This document shows positions 1 to 8,240 of a stretch of 47,443 nucleotides of DNA, piece by piece. The stretch is taken from assembly GCA_020860515.1 (NCBI GenBank), contig JAJBUG010000057.1, positions 1 to 47,443 of the forward strand. The letters are read 5' to 3'. The stretch's first letter is position 1, and every line of letters begins with the position of its first letter. The position numbers were made by a program, and so were the translations under genes. Source of the DNA: Bacteroidales bacterium (GTDB lineage Bacteria; Bacteroidota; Bacteroidia; Bacteroidales; Muribaculaceae). The notes beneath the pieces were generated by a model. The model was not told where the DNA came from. It did not search any database and worked only from the letters and a program-made list of their open reading frames with translations.

Positions 1-519
1 AACTATTTGAAAGAATCCCTATGGGATTCCGTGGTATGGTTCCATTATGACACACTCATTTGTTTTTATTCTTCAATGTGAGTCAATTCCTTCCCAGGAG
101 CTTTGGCATTTGCTAACCAAGGTGAGATGACCGACGAGGAAATGTATGCTTTTCTGTCGTATTTCGACACAAAGAACTTGGCTCACGCCGTGCCGTCGAG
201 TTGGCACAGTGACTACTTTGAGTTCTTCAAAGCTCACCTTGGTGAATCGGGCATTTCTACAGTTGGTCAAGATTGCCAAGATTCCGAAGTTGCATATTAC
301 AATCTGCAAGGCATTCGCATCAAGAATCCCGCTAAGGGTCAAATTGTAATAAAGGTTACAGGCAACCAGACAGATTACCCCATCAATGGCATACCGGCTG
401 TTACGCACTCTTGGCGCATTTCGGCTGGCCAGATACTGCTCTGGGTCTCTCCGATATGTCCCTTTTGCAGCAGGCACATGCACAGACGGCTCTGCCCTAT
501 GCCTCCGCCAATCGACTGA
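1..519 (+). pseudogene. Remnant of the 3' end of a secreted protein gene
   Basis: One frame is open from the window edge to 519 except for a TGA at 79-81. The stretch after that stop contains VAYYNLQGIRIKNPAKGQIV (about nt 283-342), which resembles the C-terminal tail of secreted Bacteroidales proteins; the protein at 22191-23765 carries a related tail. Such tails normally stop 10-15 residues after the GQIVIKV-like strand, but here the frame runs on into the antisense of asnA and stops only at 517-519. The internal stop and the missing natural stop suggest decay or replacement of the end. The 5' part is outside the window. It could instead be a short genuine ORF with a TTG start at 103. Confidence 0.35.
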
Positions 520-1418
520 GGCAATTCGCCATTGAGCAGTCGGGTATGGAAATAAAGATGTTTGCGATCTTCCTTGCCAGTCATGGCGAGTTGGCGCTCC
601 ATAGCGCGGCGGTCAACGCGAATGCCCATCGACGATAGTTCCAGGGCATGGCCCAGCACTGGGTACCATATCATAAGGTCGCCATTGAGCCCCTTCAAGC
701 CTGATTCCTGGTCAACTGTGGTCCAATCGTCATAGTCGGGGGCGCGCAGGTCATGAGGCAGCCCGTCGCTCAGCTTATCACCGATTCCGATGATGAACAC
801 TGCGCCGTATTTCTTGCAGATAGCATCTTCGCGCTCCTTTGGCGATAAATCGGGATACATATCCAAGAGTTCTTGGCTATGTACGAATTTTATATCTTCA
901 GGCAGATATGGCTTGATCTGCGGGAACTTCTCGCTGATGAAGAATTCTGTGCGCAAGATGGTGTTGTAGATTTTTCTCACGATGCTCTTCAGATAATCGA
1001 TAGTGCGTTCTTCGGGTTTCATAGTGCGCTCCCAGTCCCATTGGTCCACATACATCGAGTGGATATTGTCTAATTCTTCGTCCGACCGGATAGCGTTCAT
1101 ATCAGTCACCACTCCATAGCCCACAGGAATTTCGTATTCGGCCAGAGTCAGTCGCTTCCATTTTGCCAGCGAGTGCACCACCTCGGCAGTGGCTTCGTTC
1201 ATGTCCTTAATCGGGAAAGTCACAGGGCGTTCTACGCCGTTAAGGTCGTCGTTGATGCCAAGTCCACGCAACACGAACAGCGGCGCAGTGACGCGACGCA
1301 GACGCAGCTCGGTGCTGAGACTGTCGAGGAAGAAATCTTTTATCAGTTTTATAGCCTGTTCGGTCTGTTTCAGATCAAGCAGAGGCTTGTACCCATTAGG
1401 AATTTGCAGTTTGCTCAT
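375..1418 (-). CDS. asnA: Aspartate--ammonia ligase (asparagine synthetase A)
   Basis: A 347-residue protein of normal family length. AsnA makes asparagine from aspartate, ammonia and ATP in the cytoplasm and has a class II aminoacyl-tRNA-synthetase fold. Recognisable stretches are VTAPLFVLRGLGINDDLNG near the N-terminus (residues about 43-61), the MNAIRSDEELDNIHSMYVDQ block in the middle, and the C-terminal GGGIGQSRLCMCLLQKGHIG, which matches motif 3 of this fold. It is transcribed alone, divergently from hypD, from a promoter whose -7 box is at 1451-1460. Its 3' end meets the decayed gene fragment on the other strand. Identification is secure by overall sequence character. Confidence 0.96.
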   Translation of the reverse strand: MSKLQIPNGYKPLLDLKQTEQAIKLIKDFFLDSLSTELRLRRVTAPLFVLRGLGINDDLNGVERPVTFPIKDMNEATAEVVHSLAKWKRLTLAEYEIPVGYGVVTDMNAIRSDEELDNIHSMYVDQWDWERTMKPEERTIDYLKSIVRKIYNTILRTEFFISEKFPQIKPYLPEDIKFVHSQELLDMYPDLSPKEREDAICKKYGAVFIIGIGDKLSDGLPHDLRAPDYDDWTTVDQESGLKGLNGDLMIWYPVLGHALELSSMGIRVDRRAMERQLAMTGKEDRKHLYFHTRLLNGELPQSIGGGIGQSRLCMCLLQKGHIGETQSSIWPAEMRQECVTAGMPLMG

Positions 1419-1776
1419 CTTGATGATTGATGTAAGTGATATTTATAGGCTGCAAAATTAGTAAAAATTTTTCACATCACCTACCTTTTCTTCCAAAATG
1501 AAAGAAGATCCCTCAATTTTTATGAATATTGTTAAAGTTTTTATCAAATTCTTTTCATTTTTACACATTTCTTACATCTTCTCTACAATCCAATCCTTGA
1601 TGGTATGGGTGCGACCCATTATTTCCGTTTTGTACAATATTTTCGTTTTTTTGTACGATAAGTGGATAAGGATTGAAAGTTTATCGCTAATTTTGCATCG
1701 TGAATCACTCCTATATCGATGACTCACCAAAACACGTTAACGCTATAACACAAACATAACACCGAAACACTGTATC
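1419..1776. promoter_or_regulatory. Divergent promoter region between asnA and hypD
   Basis: This 358-nt AT-rich gap holds two opposed Bacteroidetes promoters. For asnA (minus strand) TAATTTTGCA is at 1460-1451, about 33 nt before the start. For hypD (plus strand) TAATTTTG is at 1688-1695, giving a leader of about 75 nt. Upstream of the hypD box, TTTGTAC occurs twice (1629-1635 and 1650-1656), starts 21 nt apart, so the two copies would lie on the same face of the helix; that would fit a regulator, but no regulator is identified. A 74-codon open frame at 1498-1722 has no coding character. Confidence 0.7.
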
Positions 1777-4221
1777 ATGGCAACCGACGGCAATGTGGCT
1801 TATCGCAAGCCCGGCACAAAGATGAACTTCCAGCTGACGCACCCCGAAAACGAAGGGGGTATGAACCCCCGTATCAAGCGTCTGCGCCAACAATCAGTAG
1901 ATACCCCCACCACGCTCACTATCGAGCGCGCCCTTATAGAGACCGCTTTCTACAAAGAAAACTACGGTAAATATCCCAACTGCGTGCTCCGCGCCCTCAA
2001 CTTCCTGGAGATTTGCAAGAAGAAGACTCTCTACATCGGCGAGGATGAACTCATCGTAGGTGAGCGCGGTCCCAAGCCAAAGGCTGTACCAACATTCCCC
2101 GAGCTGACCTGCCATTCAGTTGAAGACCTCCACGTACTCAACACTCGCGAGCTCCAACCCTACTACATCAGCGACGAGGATATCGACACCTACGCTCGCG
2201 AAGTAATTCCCTATTGGGAAGGCCGCACCCAGCGCGAACGCATCTTCAACCACGTGAGCGAAGAATGGCGCGAGGCCTACCTGGCAGGCGTGTTTACCGA
2301 GTTTATGGAACAACGCGCTGCTGGCCATACTGCAATGGATGGCAAGATGTACCACGAGGGCCTTCTCGACATCAAGGCCCGCATTGCCGAAGAACTAAAG
2401 AAGCTCGACTTTATCAACGACCCCGAGGCTACCGACCGTCAGCAAGAGCTTACCGCTATGGGCATCAGCTGCGATGCTGCCATCGTGTTTGCTGAGCGCC
2501 ACGCCGAACTGGCTGAGAAAATGGCTGCTGAGTGCAATGACCCACAGCGCAAAGCCGAACTGCTGAAGATAGCCGACGTATGCCGCTGGGTGCCTGCCCA
2601 TGCTCCGCGCGACATGTGGGAGGCAATACAGATGTACTGGTTTGTGCACCTGGGCACTGTAACCGAGCTCAATGGCTGGGATTCGATGAACCCAGGTCAT
2701 ATCGACCAGCACCTCTATCCATTCTACAAGAAAGGGCTCGAAGACGGCACCCTCACTCCAGAAAAAGCAAAAGAGCTACTCTGCTGCCTCTGGATAAAAT
2801 TCAACAACCAGCCCGCACCTCCCAAGGTGGGCATCACTTTCAAGGAGAGCGGCACTTACAACGATTTCACCAATATCAACATAGGCGGCATCACCCCCGA
2901 TGGCAAGGATGCCACCAACGACCTCAGCTACATGATTCTTGAAATCCAGGAAGAACTCCATGAACTTCAACCTGGCCTTTCAATCCATGTTAGCCATGTC
3001 AACCCCGACAAATTCGTGCTTGCAGGGGCTAAAGTAATCCGCCAAGGACACGGCTATCCTTCGGTATTCAACCCCGACGTGTATGTGCAGGAGCTGATGC
3101 GCCAGGGCAAGACCCTGCGTGATGCCCGCGAAGGTGGTTGCTCGGGCTGCATCGAGGTGGGAGCTTTTGGCAAGGAAGCCTACCTGCTCACTGGCTACCT
3201 CAACGTGCCTAAGATCCTTGAACTCACCCTCAACAACGGCATCGATCCCGAGACAGGCAAGAAGATTGGCCTTGAGACTGGCGACCCACGCAATTTCAAG
3301 ACCTACGATGAGCTCTACGAGGCTTACCATAAACAGATGCTCTACTTCGTGGACATGAAGATGAGGGTTAACAACTATATCGAGCGCATGTTCTCGCTCT
3401 ATGCACCTGCCACCTTCCTATCGCTCTTCATCGACGATTGTGTGGCTAAGGGCAAGGATTACTACAGCGGTGGCGCTCGCTACAACACTACTTATATCCA
3501 ATGCACAGGCCTTGGCACTATGGCCGACTGCTTGAGCACATTCAAAAAGCATGTGTTCGAGGACAAGCGTTACACAATGGATGAGGTGCTTAAGGCTCTT
3601 GCTACCAACTTCGAGGGTAACGAGAAGATGCGCCAGTATATCATCAACCATACACCATTCTTCGGCAACGACGACGATTATGCCGACTCGATTGCAGTGA
3701 AGGTTTACGATGATTTGGTGGAGGCTATCGACGGCAAGCCTAACACTCGCGGCGGTCGCACCTGCCTCAACATGCTTAGCACCACCTGTCACAACTATTT
3801 CGGCAGCGTATGCGGAGCGAGTGCCAACGGAAGACTTGCTCACTTTGCTATCAGCGATGGAACATCACCGAGCCATGGAGCTGACACCAACGGTCCTACA
3901 GCTGTGGTGAAGTCAATGGGCAAGCTCGACCAGACCAAGAGCGGCGGCACATTGCTCAACGTGCGCTTCATTCCAAGCCTGCTCAAGCGTGAGGCTGACC
4001 TGGAGAAGCTTGTGGCCTTGATTCGCACCTACTTCACCCTTGGAGGACACCATATACAGTTCAATATCGTGGACACTGCCACATTGCATGATGCCCAGGA
4101 GTGCCCAGAGAACTACCGCGACCTGCTGGTGCGCGTGGCTGGCTACAGCGATTATTTCAACGACATGACAGCCCAGCTGCAGAATGAAATCATCGCTCGC
4201 ACCGAAAACGATGAATTTTAG
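1777..4221 (+). CDS. hypD: trans-4-hydroxy-L-proline dehydratase (glycyl radical enzyme)
   Basis: An 814-residue glycyl radical enzyme. The C-terminal radical motif RVAGYSDYF puts the radical on Gly789. The active-site loop GGCSGCIEVG has the thiyl Cys458 and base Glu460. Relative to Clostridioides difficile HypD as I recall it (Cys434, Glu436, Asp278, Gly765), all positions including Asp302 keep a constant offset of 24, and long stretches such as FTEFMEQRA and FNNQPAPPKVGIT agree, so HypD is favoured over pyruvate formate-lyase or other dehydratases. HypD removes water from trans-4-hydroxyproline to give pyrroline-5-carboxylate, which ProC can reduce to proline. The start at 1777 adds about 28 residues compared with the C. 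difficile protein; Met29 (nt 1861) is an alternative. The activase hypE follows. Confidence 0.9.
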   Translation: MATDGNVAYRKPGTKMNFQLTHPENEGGMNPRIKRLRQQSVDTPTTLTIERALIETAFYKENYGKYPNCVLRALNFLEICKKKTLYIGEDELIVGERGPKPKAVPTFPELTCHSVEDLHVLNTRELQPYYISDEDIDTYAREVIPYWEGRTQRERIFNHVSEEWREAYLAGVFTEFMEQRAAGHTAMDGKMYHEGLLDIKARIAEELKKLDFINDPEATDRQQELTAMGISCDAAIVFAERHAELAEKMAAECNDPQRKAELLKIADVCRWVPAHAPRDMWEAIQMYWFVHLGTVTELNGWDSMNPGHIDQHLYPFYKKGLEDGTLTPEKAKELLCCLWIKFNNQPAPPKVGITFKESGTYNDFTNINIGGITPDGKDATNDLSYMILEIQEELHELQPGLSIHVSHVNPDKFVLAGAKVIRQGHGYPSVFNPDVYVQELMRQGKTLRDAREGGCSGCIEVGAFGKEAYLLTGYLNVPKILELTLNNGIDPETGKKIGLETGDPRNFKTYDELYEAYHKQMLYFVDMKMRVNNYIERMFSLYAPATFLSLFIDDCVAKGKDYYSGGARYNTTYIQCTGLGTMADCLSTFKKHVFEDKRYTMDEVLKALATNFEGNEKMRQYIINHTPFFGNDDDYADSIAVKVYDDLVEAIDGKPNTRGGRTCLNMLSTTCHNYFGSVCGASANGRLAHFAISDGTSPSHGADTNGPTAVVKSMGKLDQTKSGGTLLNVRFIPSLLKREADLEKLVALIRTYFTLGGHHIQFNIVDTATLHDAQECPENYRDLLVRVAGYSDYFNDMTAQLQNEIIARTENDEF

Positions 4222-4284
4222 TGGTTTAGTGATTTGGTGTTTTAGTGTCACCAAACCACCAACCCACTGTATCACTAAGCCACT
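4220..4284 (+). promoter_or_regulatory. Stem-loop in the hypD-hypE intergenic spacer
   Basis: AGTGGTTTAGTGAT (4220-4233) is complementary to ATCACTAAGCCACT (4271-4284) with one mismatch, and inside it TTGGTG (4234-4239) pairs with CACCAA (4249-4254). The hairpin fills the whole 63-nt spacer, starting in the hypD stop codon and ending directly before the hypE ATG. No T-tract follows, so it is not an obvious terminator. It could stabilise the hypD mRNA end or lower hypE translation relative to hypD, which would fit an activase needed in smaller amounts; that role is inference. Confidence 0.55.
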
Positions 4285-5190
4285 ATGTCACTTATATTTG
4301 ATATAAAGCGCTTCGCTCTCAACGACGGACCAGGCATCAGGGTGACCCTTTTCATAAAGGGTTGCCCTCTGCATTGCGTATGGTGCCATAACCCCGAGGG
4401 CATCTCACCTCTGCGACAGCGCATGTATAAGCGCACAAAATGCATCGGTTGCCAATCCTGCGTGGACATCTGCCCTAACAATGTGTTGCAGCTCACACCT
4501 GACCGAGGCATTGTGGCGATAAAGCCTGACGAGTGCGCTCGCTGCGGACTGTGTGCCGATGAATGCCCATCACTGGCAATGGAGATGTGTGGCAAGCATC
4601 GGTCGGTGGAGGAGTTAGTAGGCTTAGTAGAAAAGGACCGTGAGATAATTGACCAAAGCCATGGTGGAGTCACACTCTGCGGCGGCGAGCCGTTGATGCA
4701 TCACGATTATGCTGTGGAAATTCTTAAAGCCATGGGCGAACAGGGTTTGCACCGATGCCTCGATACCACTCTGTTTGCACCCACCGAGGTAGTGGATGAG
4801 GTGATGCCGCATGTGGATTTATTCTTGGTGGACTTGAAGATGATGGATAGCGCCAACCACCAGCACTTCACGGGCGTTCCCAATGAATTGATTCTAAAGA
4901 ATATTTACCATATTTCCGAGGCTGGGGCCAATTTTTGGATTCGCATTCCTTTCATCATTGGCGTCAATGCTGATGACGACAATATCGAGCGCAGTGCAAA
5001 GTTCTTAGCATCCCTTCCGAAGAAGCCTTTGCGTGTAGAATTGTTACCCTACCACGACGTGGGCAAAGGCAAGCACGAACGCCTTGGCACCACCTATAAT
5101 CCCACTGCCATCTCTATGTCGGCTCCAACTGACGACCAGCTCACCTACGCACGCCTCCTAATCTCCTCGCACGGCCTCACCGTAGTCTAA
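4285..5190 (+). CDS. hypE: Glycyl radical enzyme activase for HypD (radical SAM)
   Basis: A 301-residue radical SAM activase. The SAM-cluster motif is C27-x3-C31-x2-C34 (KGCPLHCVWC). An inserted pair of ferredoxin-like [4Fe-4S] motifs follows: C53-C56-C59-C63 and C84-C87-C90-C94. The GGVTLCGGEPL stretch is the conserved GGE-containing SAM-binding strand. It would abstract hydrogen from Gly789 of the neighbouring dehydratase under anaerobic conditions, using S-adenosylmethionine. The extra cluster domain is normal for activases of the dehydratase branch. The gene starts 63 nt after hypD and is almost surely co-transcribed. The name hypE rests on linkage to hypD. Confidence 0.88.
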   Translation: MSLIFDIKRFALNDGPGIRVTLFIKGCPLHCVWCHNPEGISPLRQRMYKRTKCIGCQSCVDICPNNVLQLTPDRGIVAIKPDECARCGLCADECPSLAMEMCGKHRSVEELVGLVEKDREIIDQSHGGVTLCGGEPLMHHDYAVEILKAMGEQGLHRCLDTTLFAPTEVVDEVMPHVDLFLVDLKMMDSANHQHFTGVPNELILKNIYHISEAGANFWIRIPFIIGVNADDDNIERSAKFLASLPKKPLRVELLPYHDVGKGKHERLGTTYNPTAISMSAPTDDQLTYARLLISSHGLTVV

Positions 5191-5253
5191 ACCCTCTCAT
5201 TGACAATTTGCGTGACAAAACACATTTTTGGTCAATATAAAACTTTTGTGATT

Positions 5254-5898
5254 ATGGATATAATATTAAGTGATGAGATAAGGGCTGCGGCACCTGAATT
5301 GAGGGTGGTGGCTGTGGAGGCTGATATTGAGAATGCTCCCACTGATGATGCTCTGTGGCAAAAGATTGAAAACGAGATGGCTGAGCTGCGCGAGAATGTG
5401 AGGATTGAAGATGTGAATAAACTGCGAGGCATACGAGCCACAAGGCTTGCCTATAAAGCATGCGGCAAAGAGCCAAACCGCTATCGGCCCAGCGCTGAGG
5501 CCTTGACTCGCCGCGCCGTAAAGGGTATGGGGCTTTATCGCACCCTCTATGCCATCGACTTGATTAATCTGTTATCATTGCAAACAGGTCACTCAATCGG
5601 TGGTTTTGATGCCGACAAAATAGCTGGAGACATCCTTACGCTTGGCGTAGGCCGCGAGGGTGAAGAATTTGAGGCCATTGGTCGAGGGCCTCTCAACATA
5701 GCCCACCTGCCCATTTACCGCGATGCCATCGGCGGAATCGGCACTCCCACCAGCGATTGCGAACGCACAAAGCTCTCTCCCAACACTCGCCATCTGCTGA
5801 TGCTCGTCAACGTTTACGACCCCGACACCGACCTTCAATCTCTAATCGCACACATCACCTCCACAGGCCTCCCCATCACAAATATCACTATTTATTAG
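5254..5898 (+). CDS. B3/B4 tRNA-binding-domain protein
   Basis: A 214-residue protein resembling stand-alone B3/B4 domains, the editing and tRNA-contacting module of the phenylalanyl-tRNA synthetase beta chain. The typical stretch runs from the RGIRATRLAYKACGKEPNRY segment through SAEALTRRAVKG and LYAIDLINLLSLQTGHSIGG. Free-standing versions may clear mischarged aminoacyl-tRNA, but the exact substrate is unknown. I prefer the ATG at 5254 (MDIILSDEI) over an upstream in-frame ATG-like start at 5200, because the extra 18 residues are not domain-like. It follows hypE by 63 nt and may be in the same transcript; no functional link to HypD is evident. Confidence 0.75.
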   Translation: MDIILSDEIRAAAPELRVVAVEADIENAPTDDALWQKIENEMAELRENVRIEDVNKLRGIRATRLAYKACGKEPNRYRPSAEALTRRAVKGMGLYRTLYAIDLINLLSLQTGHSIGGFDADKIAGDILTLGVGREGEEFEAIGRGPLNIAHLPIYRDAIGGIGTPTSDCERTKLSPNTRHLLMLVNVYDPDTDLQSLIAHITSTGLPITNITIY

Positions 5899-5939
5899 CA
5901 ATCCCATACCTTTTTCTGAAAAGATACAGAGGAAGAAAA

Positions 5940-6014
5940 TAGCAAAAATGAGTTAAAAATTCTCTATATATATTATAAAATCACATATAGAGGATTTTTA
6001 ACTCATTTTTGCTA
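5940..6014. terminator. Long inverted repeat, probable bidirectional terminator
   Basis: Two 30-nt arms (5940-5969 and 5985-6014) are complementary with one mismatch that would be a G-U pair in RNA, and the loop is 15 nt. Outer arm ends read TAGCAAAAATGAG and CTCATTTTTGCTA. It lies between convergent genes (B3/B4 protein on plus, acetyltransferase on minus). Both strands have A/T-rich stem bases. The arms are longer and more perfect than needed for termination. Confidence 0.7.
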
Positions 6015-6064
6015 AATCACAATATTAGTATCTTATTCCTGTATATTCTTTAGTGAATCTATTA

Positions 6065-6634
6065 TTATGGGGCAGATTTGATTACTTTGCAGGGGTTGCC
6101 TACGGCGATTGAGCGGGGAGGGATTGAGCGTGAGACTACGCTTCCCGCTCCGATGGTTGAGCCTTCTCCAATGGTTACACCAGGAAGGATGGTAGTAGAG
6201 CCTCCAATCCATACATTATCCTCAATCGTGATAGGCAAGCTCCATTCACAGCCCGAATTTCTGAGCTCGGGCTCGGTAGGATGGCATGGAGTGTAAAGGC
6301 TTACATTGGGGCCGATAAACACATGCTTTCCGATGTTTACATCAGCCTCGTCAAGGATTGTAATATTAAAGTTGATAATAGTGTAATCGCCTATGCTTAT
6401 ATTTTTTCCGTAATCACAGCGGAAAGGCAGATTTATCATTACATCACGACCCATAAATCCAAGGATTTCTCGGAATTTGGCATACAGCCGCTCCTCATCC
6501 AAGGGGTTAATTTGGTTGAGTTCCCAAAGTTCGCCTCGCATCCGCTTCAGCTCAGCAATAAGCGCTGGATGAGTTGCCTCATAAATCCGACCCGACTTCA
6601 TCTCACGCCATATATCAGTTTCGTATAGATTCAT
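6065..6634 (-). CDS. maa: Sugar O-acetyltransferase, maltose/galactoside acetyltransferase family
   Basis: A 189-residue left-handed beta-helix (hexapeptide repeat) acetyltransferase. The N-terminal Mac-type cap (WREMKSGRIYEATHPALIAE, residues about 9-28) is followed by the FRCDYGKNISIGDYTIINFN hexapeptide coil. The catalytic His lies in YTPCHPTEPELRN, and the end is SIAVGNPCKVIK, typical of the maa/lacA branch. It would transfer acetyl from acetyl-CoA to a sugar hydroxyl in the cytoplasm; the physiological acceptor in Bacteroidales is uncertain. The promoter -7 box TAAATTTG is on the minus strand at 6678-6671, giving a leader of about 30 nt. It is divergent from the MATE gene. The maa symbol reflects family, not proven substrate. 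Confidence 0.85.
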   Translation of the reverse strand: MNLYETDIWREMKSGRIYEATHPALIAELKRMRGELWELNQINPLDEERLYAKFREILGFMGRDVMINLPFRCDYGKNISIGDYTIINFNITILDEADVNIGKHVFIGPNVSLYTPCHPTEPELRNSGCEWSLPITIEDNVWIGGSTTILPGVTIGEGSTIGAGSVVSRSIPPRSIAVGNPCKVIKSAP

Positions 6635-6670
6635 ATTAAAAAAATTGATTTTTCATGTTATAATTCTGTG

Positions 6671-6678
6671 CAAATTTA
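6671..6678 (-). promoter_or_regulatory. -7 box of the acetyltransferase promoter
   Basis: TAAATTTG on the minus strand followed by CACAG, matching the TAnnTTTG consensus seen throughout this window, about 37 nt before the maa-like start codon. Confidence 0.6.
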
Positions 6679-6731
6679 CTCATTTTATTCTTTTTCGACA
6701 ATAAAAAGCAGTCAGAAAGGGAAAATAATCG

Positions 6732-6739
6732 TAATTTTG
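6732..6739 (+). promoter_or_regulatory. -7 box abutting the MATE start codon
   Basis: TAATTTTG followed by CACT and then the GTG at 6744. Transcription from such a box would begin at or next to the start codon, so the mRNA is probably leaderless. Confidence 0.6.
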
Positions 6740-6743
6740 CACT

Positions 6744-8126
6744 GTGAATTCAGAGAAAGCAAATATCAACAGCGAGATTACCCGATTGGCATGGCCATCA
6801 ATCGTGTCGAACATCACCACACCGCTATTGGGCTTGGTTGACACTGCTATCACGGGCCACATGGGCGCTGCAGCCTATGTTGGCGCCATAGCTGTGGGAA
6901 GCACCATGTTTAATCTGGCCTACTGGCCACTCAATTTCCTGCGCATGGGCACCAGCAGCCTTACCTCGCAAGCCCACGGCCATTCACTGAAATCACAATC
7001 ATCGAAATCCCAGGCCACGATTGAAGCCACCGTTGGGACCGCGTTAGCGTCCTCTCCCCCGGCTGCCCTTGAGCCCTACCTTTGGCTCCGCCGCTCGCTA
7101 ATCTTAGCCATCGAGATTGCCTTTGTCCTGCTCCTGCTCAGCCCATTCTTAGCCGATTTATTGCTCTACTTTTTAAATCCCGAACATACCACCTTGAGAT
7201 TGGCACGCCAATATTTCACAATAGTGATTGTAGGGGCTCCGATGGTGCTTGGCACTTACTCGCTCAGCGGCTGGTTCTTAGGGATGCAGGACAGCCGCGC
7301 GCCAATGTGGATGGCAATTATCACCAATGTTGCCAATATCCTGATGAGCTTTCTTTTAGTCTATGGATTCCACTTAGGGATTCAAGGTGTGGCATGGGGC
7401 ACAGTCACAGGCCAAGCACTCGGCTTTATTGTAGGATTGGCTATAGCCCAAAAGAAATACCATATTTTCGGCCGGATACGCCGCCGCGCCCTGGGCTCAC
7501 TTTGCGCCACAATCCCCCAGCGAAGCTTTTTCAACACCAACATCGATATTTTCCTGCGTACCATTTGCCTGGCAGCCGTCACTCTGTGGTTCACTCGTGC
7601 CGGTGCAGCTCAAAGCACAGCCGTGTTGGCAGCCAATGCGCTGCTGATGCAGCTTTTTATCCTATTCTCTTATTTCATGGATGGATTCGCCTTTGCTGGC
7701 GAGGCCCTGTCGGGCAAATATTTCGGAGCGAAGATGTGGACAAAACTCCGTGCTACAATCCTCGGCGTCTTTCGTTGGGGATTGTATGTAGCCGGAGCTT
7801 TCACTTTGATTTATTTGTTTGGTGCACGGTGGATTTTTGAATTGCTGAGCGACAATCCATCGATCGTAGATACAGCCATGCGCTATCGATGGTGGGCCGT
7901 AGCTGTGCCTGCAGCTGGAGTTGCGGCTTTTGTGTGGGATGGTGTGTTTATCGGCATGGGGCTTACCAGGCAGATGCTTGCCTCGATGGCAATGGCGGCT
8001 GTTATGTTCTTTGTGGCATATTTCCTGCTGATTGCTCCATGTGGCAATCATGGGCTATGGCTCGCCTTCATCGCCTATCTTCTCACCCGTGGACTGATGC
8101 AAACCATACTCTACCTTAGAAAATAG
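6744..8126 (+). CDS. MATE family efflux transporter (DinF-like)
   Basis: A 460-residue inner-membrane protein with about twelve hydrophobic segments and the MATE signature WPSIVSNITTPLLGLVDTAI near the N-terminus. DinF-branch MATE proteins export drugs or toxic organic ions using a sodium or proton gradient; the substrate here is unknown. One central cytoplasmic-looking loop (about residues 78-105) is Ser/Ala/Pro-rich and longer than usual. The start is GTG at 6744, the first codon after the promoter box; no in-frame ATG lies nearby before the first membrane segment. It stands alone, divergent from the acetyltransferase and convergent with the rubrerythrin gene. Confidence 0.88.
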   Translation: MNSEKANINSEITRLAWPSIVSNITTPLLGLVDTAITGHMGAAAYVGAIAVGSTMFNLAYWPLNFLRMGTSSLTSQAHGHSLKSQSSKSQATIEATVGTALASSPPAALEPYLWLRRSLILAIEIAFVLLLLSPFLADLLLYFLNPEHTTLRLARQYFTIVIVGAPMVLGTYSLSGWFLGMQDSRAPMWMAIITNVANILMSFLLVYGFHLGIQGVAWGTVTGQALGFIVGLAIAQKKYHIFGRIRRRALGSLCATIPQRSFFNTNIDIFLRTICLAAVTLWFTRAGAAQSTAVLAANALLMQLFILFSYFMDGFAFAGEALSGKYFGAKMWTKLRATILGVFRWGLYVAGAFTLIYLFGARWIFELLSDNPSIVDTAMRYRWWAVAVPAAGVAAFVWDGVFIGMGLTRQMLASMAMAAVMFFVAYFLLIAPCGNHGLWLAFIAYLLTRGLMQTILYLRK

Positions 8127-8127
8127 A

Positions 8128-8206
8128 AAAACTACGAATTTAACAGATTTACCGGATTAAAATTTTTGTATTAGCAATCCGTTAAATCCGTTAAATCCGT
8201 AGTTTT
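8128..8206. terminator. Palindromic dispersed repeat, bidirectional terminator
   Basis: Arms 8128-8158 and 8176-8206 (31 nt) pair with three mismatches. The outer ends read AAAACTACG and CGTAGTTTT, with ATTTAAC/GTTAAAT blocks inside. It separates the convergent MATE and rubrerythrin genes. A related sequence (AAAACTAC, GATTTAACGGATT) forms the terminator after the tubulin-like locus at 41881-41945, so this is a dispersed repeat family used at gene ends. Confidence 0.65.
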
Positions 8207-8240
8207 CATTAGACTCTATTATCGAGAGTAGTTTGGATGA

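Noticed and set aside
1498..1722. 74-codon open frame between asnA and hypD
   Set aside because: AT-rich promoter region with Phe/Ile-rich translation and no coding pattern; it overlaps the hypD -7 box.
1777..4221. Pyruvate formate-lyase or glycerol dehydratase assignment
   Set aside because: Active-site loop, Asp302 position and long shared blocks fit hydroxyproline dehydratase better; PFL has a Cys-Cys pair in another context.
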